Source: Pseudomonas alcaligenes (GTDB lineage: Bacteria > Pseudomonadota > Gammaproteobacteria > Pseudomonadales > Pseudomonadaceae). Taken from it: DNA of 64,000 nt. Below are positions 60,706 through 64,000 of the stretch, piece by piece. Position numbers and translations under genes: made by a program. Position 1 is the stretch's first letter, and every line of letters begins with the position of its first letter. The DNA lies in assembly GCF_014490745.1 (NCBI RefSeq), contig NZ_LZEU01000001.1:992001-1056000 (forward strand), written 5' to 3'. Below the pieces are notes generated by a model. It worked only from the letters and a program-made list of their open reading frames with translations. It did not search any database and was not told where the DNA came from.

Positions 60706-61530
60706 TCACTTCACAGGCTTGCGATTGCGTGCATAAAGCGACTTACCACCAGTGGCTGTAGTGCCTCGCTCCTGCAATTCAAAACGGCCGTTTTGCGCCT
60801 TAATCAGGTCACTCAGCTTCTTGTGCCCATATAGGCGTGAGTCGAAGTCCGAGCGCAGCTTGCTGATATTCATCCCCAGTGCGCCCAGGTGACACCAGCC
60901 ATCCTCATCCGAGTTGTCGTCGATCACCTTGGCGATAAAGTCCACCGGCACTTTCTGTGGCTTCACTTTGACCGGTGCAGGCGGCGCTGCAGGTTTGGCG
61001 TCCGGCGCCACGGCGGCCTGCGGTGCTACCGCCGGAGCACTGGCGGCAGCCTCTACTTCGGCCGGCTCGGCATCGCTGCGCAGCAGCTCTGTGTAGATGA
61101 ACTTGTCGCACGCTGACACGAACGGCTTAGGTGTCTTCTGCTCGCCAAAGCCGATTACCTCCAGCCCTTCCTCGCGCAGGCGTGCAGCCAGGCGTGTGAA
61201 GTCGCTATCGCTGGACACCAGGCAGAAACCATCGAAGCGCCGGGTGTAGAGCAGATCCATGGCATCGATGATCAGCGAACTGTCGGTGGCGTTCTTGCCG
61301 GTGGTGTAGGCAAACTGCTGCATCGGTTGAATCGAATGTTCCAGCAGCACCTTCTTCCAACCGCCCAGCTGCGGGCCAGTCCAGTCGCCATAAATACGTT
61401 TGACGCTGGCTATACCGAACTTGGCGATTTCTTCGAACAACCCTTCGACAATTGCGGCGGAGGCATTGTCGGCATCGATCAGCACTGCAAGGTGCTTCTG
61501 CTGGCGGGGTGGGGTGGGCTTGCTGGCCAT
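60706..61530 (-). CDS. NYN-domain and OST-HTH/LOTUS-domain protein
   Basis: A 274-residue cytosolic protein. The N-terminal NYN (LabA/DUF88, PIN-like) domain at about 10-145 has acidic residues in VLIDADNAS, TDSSLIIDAMDLLY and VSSDSDFTRLA, consistent with a metal-dependent ribonuclease. An Ala/Pro-rich linker (about 155-195) leads to a C-terminal OST-HTH/LOTUS domain (about 197-268: VDFIAKVIDDNSDEDGWCHL). LOTUS domains bind RNA in eukaryotic germ-line proteins, so an RNA-processing role is likely. Such fusions are conserved but little studied in bacteria. Confidence 0.9.
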   Translation of the reverse strand: MASKPTPPRQQKHLAVLIDADNASAAIVEGLFEEIAKFGIASVKRIYGDWTGPQLGGWKKVLLEHSIQPMQQFAYTTGKNATDSSLIIDAMDLLYTRRFDGFCLVSSDSDFTRLAARLREEGLEVIGFGEQKTPKPFVSACDKFIYTELLRSDAEPAEVEAAASAPAVAPQAAVAPDAKPAAPPAPVKVKPQKVPVDFIAKVIDDNSDEDGWCHLGALGMNISKLRSDFDSRLYGHKKLSDLIKAQNGRFELQERGTTATGGKSLYARNRKPVK

Positions 61531-61673
61531 GGATCATCCTTGATTGCGCGATGTCCAGACCATACTGCGAACGGTTGGCCCAGCGCCATAGTTGATAACC
61601 CGGTCAGCTCGCCGGGCCACACTGCACGGCAAACCGTGCATCATGCCCAGTCAGCTAACGGCCAAGGACTCCC

Positions 61674-62132
61674 ATGCTCACCTTCGACTGGCTCCGCCAC
61701 CACCCCCAGCACTGCGCCCAATTGGCCGAGTGGCTGTACCGGCAATTCCCCTACGAATTCAGCGAACAGTCGCTGGCCGACTGGCAGGCCGAGTTCGCCG
61801 CTGGCCAGCACAATGGTGACTGGGCGATGCGCATCGCCCTGCAGGACTGCCAGCCGCTCGGCTGCGCCGGCCTGGCCCGTGACGACCTGGCCTTGCGCCC
61901 GGAACTCGGCCCCTGGCTGGCCTGCGTCTATGTGCTGCCACAGGCGCGGGGCCAGGGGCTGGCCGAGCGACTGATCGAAGATGTCTGCACGGCTGCCCGC
62001 GAGCAGGGCCACGAGCGCCTGTACCTGCATACGCAGGATCGCGCCGACTACTACGCCCGGCGTGGCTGGACTCTGCTGGAGCATTTTCAGGCCTGGGGCG
62101 CTACCCAGCACCTGCTGACGCGCGAGTTGTAG
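61674..62132 (+). CDS. GNAT family N-acetyltransferase
   Basis: A 152-residue GNAT enzyme. The acetyl-CoA loop is VLPQARGQGLAERLIEDV at about residues 82-99, preceded by the ACVY strand, and the tail YLHTQDRADYYARRGW is the usual motif B. The N-terminal LRHHPQHCAQLAEWLYRQFP resembles YwnH-like or small-molecule acetyltransferases; the acceptor is unknown. It is divergent from the NYN-LOTUS gene. Confidence 0.9.
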   Translation: MLTFDWLRHHPQHCAQLAEWLYRQFPYEFSEQSLADWQAEFAAGQHNGDWAMRIALQDCQPLGCAGLARDDLALRPELGPWLACVYVLPQARGQGLAERLIEDVCTAAREQGHERLYLHTQDRADYYARRGWTLLEHFQAWGATQHLLTREL

Positions 62133-62143
62133 CGGCAGAAATA

Positions 62144-62170
62144 ACAAGCCCCGCACGGGGCGGGGCTTGT
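62144..62170. terminator. Hairpin between convergent genes
   Basis: ACAAGCCCCG, CACGGGG and CGGGGCTTGT form a long GC-rich stem between the GNAT gene and the glycine-zipper gene. The following T-content is low, so termination strength is uncertain. Confidence 0.7.
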
Positions 62171-62173
62171 CGG

Positions 62174-62557
62174 TTACCAGCGGTAGTAGCCGCCGCCATG
62201 GCCGCGACCGTGGCCGTGGCGATGGTGGTGACGGTCATCGTAGTAGCGGTATCCCGGTACCACCACCGTATAGGGGCGGTAGTACACCGGTCGTGGAGCG
62301 TAATAGACCGGGCGGGGTTCGTAGTACACCGGTGGTGGTGGGTAGTAGGCCACCGGAGGCGGAGGGTAGTAGGCGACGGGCGGTGGCGGAGGTGCCACGT
62401 ACACCGGCCGGGCCTGACTGGCGATTACGCCGCCGACCACGGCACCGATCGCCACACCTGCGGCCACATCGCCGCTATCCGCCGCAACGGCGGGTTGCTG
62501 GCCAACCAGTGCCAGGCTGACCACCAGGCCACTGACAAGGGAAAGACGCGACAGCAT
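62174..62557 (-). CDS. Secreted glycine-zipper protein with Pro/Tyr repeats
   Basis: A 127-residue protein. The signal peptide ends AVAADS (about residue 26), then a short glycine-zipper segment (VAAGVAIGAVVGGVIAS), then tandem Pro/Tyr repeats of the VAYYPPPP and RPVYYAP types, and a His/Arg/Gly-rich C-terminus (HHHRHGHGRGHGGG). Such low-complexity envelope proteins are common in pseudomonads; the His tail could bind metal. The start at 62557 follows GAGGAG and begins the signal peptide. Confidence 0.82.
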   Translation of the reverse strand: MLSRLSLVSGLVVSLALVGQQPAVAADSGDVAAGVAIGAVVGGVIASQARPVYVAPPPPPVAYYPPPPVAYYPPPPVYYEPRPVYYAPRPVYYRPYTVVVPGYRYYDDRHHHRHGHGRGHGGGYYRW

Positions 62558-62756
62558 GTTCGTGCACTCCTCTGAGACCGGAATTGCCCGGTTAACAGTT
62601 CGACCGCGCGGTTGCCCATTGTGCTCCCGAGGCAACGTAAAGCCTGTGTAAAAGTGGATACAAAGCGGTGCGATCGGACGTGTGGCACGAGTTGTCGGCT
62701 GCTGCGCATTGGTGGGGGCGTTTTATTGCTAGTTTTAAGTTATCAGCCCGTCGCGG

Positions 62757-63533
62757 ATGACTGCCCACGCCATGGAGCTTCTGAGCCGGTTCACCCCTGT
62801 TGCCTGGCTGCGCCATGAGGCCATACGGTCTGCTGCATGCCTGACGCTGCTGGGGCTGCTGGCAGGCTGTGCCAGCCGCCAGGATCACGCCGGCATCGTG
62901 GCGAACCGCAGCCCGGCTGCGCCTGCCGAGTTCTTCCAGACCCACACCGACCGCATCGCCACCATCGGCATGCGCAACAACCTCAACGCGCTTTACCGAC
63001 TGATGGACAAGCTCTACCTGCGCAACCCGCGCGAATGGCGCAAGAGCGGCCAGCCCGACCGCCAGGCGGCCGAGCGCCAGGTGCAGATGGCCATCGAGCA
63101 GAGCCTGCCGCTGGGTACGCTGGGCGCCCGCACCGATGTGGCGGCACTGAGCTATGCCCTGAGCGCCGACTACCAGGGCGACCGGGTCGGTGCCTTCATC
63201 TATGCCCTGGGCAGCATGCTGGTCACCGCCCATGGCGGGCGCACCGAGTTCTACATGACCGACGAGCTGGATCCGCAGTTTATCCACAACGCCGCGCGCA
63301 ATGTGGAAAGGGCCGCCTGGCTGCTGGCCAGCCGTAACGACCTGCAGGGCAACCCCTGGCTGTTGTCCAACGAGATTTCCGGCGATGGGCGCAACCTCAG
63401 CTTCGCCGTGGAGTTCGGCAAGATAGTCGCGCGCCTCGATCTGCTCACCGATGTGCTCGACGAGCGTTACCGGCGCCTGGGCGTCAACTATGCCCAGAGC
63501 CTGCTGTTCATGAACTTCCTGCCGGTGCAGTAG
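62757..63533 (+). CDS. Lipoprotein of unknown function
   Basis: A 258-residue predicted lipoprotein. The lipobox is LLAGC with Cys at about residue 39; the long N-terminal region suggests that the true start may be further in, at 62772 or the internal hydrophobic start. The mature part is mostly helical (FFQTHTDRIATIGMRNNLNALYRLMDKLY), with a membrane-like or amphipathic stretch VGAFIYALGSMLVTAHGG near residue 143. I do not recognise the family. It is convergent with the binding-protein gene that ends 7 bases later. Confidence 0.78.
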   Translation: MTAHAMELLSRFTPVAWLRHEAIRSAACLTLLGLLAGCASRQDHAGIVANRSPAAPAEFFQTHTDRIATIGMRNNLNALYRLMDKLYLRNPREWRKSGQPDRQAAERQVQMAIEQSLPLGTLGARTDVAALSYALSADYQGDRVGAFIYALGSMLVTAHGGRTEFYMTDELDPQFIHNAARNVERAAWLLASRNDLQGNPWLLSNEISGDGRNLSFAVEFGKIVARLDLLTDVLDERYRRLGVNYAQSLLFMNFLPVQ

Positions 63534-63539
63534 GGCGTT

Positions 63540-64000
63540 TCAGGGCTGCCAGTCTTTCAGGCCGTAGCGGGCCAATATCCGCTGCAAAACCCCGTTCGCG
63601 CGTATCTCGCGCATCCCCTCGCTGAACAGCCGGGCGTACTCCTGTGCCTGCGGGTGCCCCGGGCCGATGGCCATGTAGGCCAGCGTGCCGCCGATGCAGC
63701 CGGCCTTGCGGATGCCTTCCTGCGGCTGCTGGTGCTGGGTGTAGGCCACCAGGTTTTCCTCCTCGACGAAGGTATCGAAGCGCTTGAGCAGCAGTTGCTT
63801 GAGCAGGCGCTCGGTCAGATCGTTGCCGGCGTGCAGCTGGAAGACCTGGCCGTGCTGGCGGATATAGGCATCCAGCTCGGCGCCGTAGGAGTAGCCCTGG
63901 ATGATTCCGGTGTTGCGCGTGGCCAGGCTCTGCACACCGTGGTAGCGCCAGTCGTCGCTGGCCCGGGTGTAGAAGCAGAAGCGGTTGGAGGACACCGCTT
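63540..64000 (-). CDS. Periplasmic solute-binding protein, C-terminal part
   Basis: About 153 residues of a gene that begins beyond the right edge. The part seen resembles the second lobe and end of an SBP_bac_3 amino-acid-binding protein: TGIIQGYSYGAELDAYIRQHG, read in two parts, then DLTERLLKQLLLKRFDTFV and GHPQAQEYARLFSEGMREI with the final LKDWQP. No ABC permease is visible, so its transport partner is unknown; it could also be a stand-alone sensor-type binding protein. No upstream start can be judged. Confidence 0.8.
   Translation of the reverse strand, partial: AVSSNRFCFYTRASDDWRYHGVQSLATRNTGIIQGYSYGAELDAYIRQHGQVFQLHAGNDLTERLLKQLLLKRFDTFVEEENLVAYTQHQQPQEGIRKAGCIGGTLAYMAIGPGHPQAQEYARLFSEGMREIRANGVLQRILARYGLKDWQP

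Overview
This is a high-GC window with the gene content, codon use, REP-type repeats and synteny of the genus Pseudomonas (gammaproteobacteria). The best synteny markers are the speA / SUI1-like / Nudix / DUF2333 / gcbA neighbourhood at the left end and the bauR-bauABC beta-alanine cluster at the right. No tRNA, rRNA, CRISPR array, prophage, integrase or intact insertion sequence was found. The species cannot be named from this stretch.

Layout. 0-5.3 kb: a conserved core block with gcbA (cut by the window edge), DUF2333, Nudix, SUI1-like factor and biosynthetic arginine decarboxylase. 5.6-9.6 kb: a DUF2214 membrane protein, a GAF-GGDEF cyclase, a DinF-type MATE exporter, a YbaK deacylase, a small MITE-like repeat and a small membrane protein. 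9.7-17.8 kb: one 2718-residue calcium-binding RTX/cadherin-like adhesin with two families of tandem repeats. 18.4-24.3 kb: a membrane GGDEF protein, a YdcZ transporter, GNAT, two DUF4136 lipoproteins, cmoM, a MazG-like enzyme and ada. 24.4-29.1 kb: a very large hybrid sensor kinase with a co-transcribed HD-GYP-type regulator that has lost the Asp of its HD pair. 29-33.7 kb: small metabolic and regulatory genes, a RIO kinase and a ferritin. 33.9-36.1 kb: a Fur-box-preceded TonB siderophore receptor. 36.2-40.0 kb: a copper module (copA-cueR and copZ, each with a CueR-type operator). 40.0-46.3 kb: a TetR-controlled RND efflux pair and a Bcr/CflA exporter. 46.6-50.5 kb: a PAS/GAF/degenerate-GGDEF/EAL protein. 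50.6-57.9 kb: an oxidoreductase with a divergent LysR gene, a TetR gene and bauR-bauABC. 58-60.3 kb: two paralogous class-I gamma-glutamyl hydrolases, the first behind a strongly structured leader and the second behind an AT-rich gap. 60.7-64 kb: an NYN-LOTUS protein, GNAT, a glycine-zipper protein, a lipoprotein and part of a periplasmic binding protein.

How the genes fit together. Five proteins predicted to make, break or sense cyclic-di-GMP lie within 50 kb of a giant secreted adhesin, although no type I secretion genes are present. Arginine decarboxylase (polyamine synthesis), bauABC (beta-alanine, a polyamine breakdown product) and the gamma-glutamyl hydrolases form a loose polyamine theme. 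Metal handling is represented by the Fur-type receptor, ferritin and copper genes.

The least explained elements are the structured RNA-like leader before the first gamma-glutamyl hydrolase, the two perfect 7-3-7 palindromes before the LysR gene at 30.2 kb and the RIO kinase, the MITE-like repeat that abuts a stop codon, and the HD-to-HG change in the HD-GYP protein.
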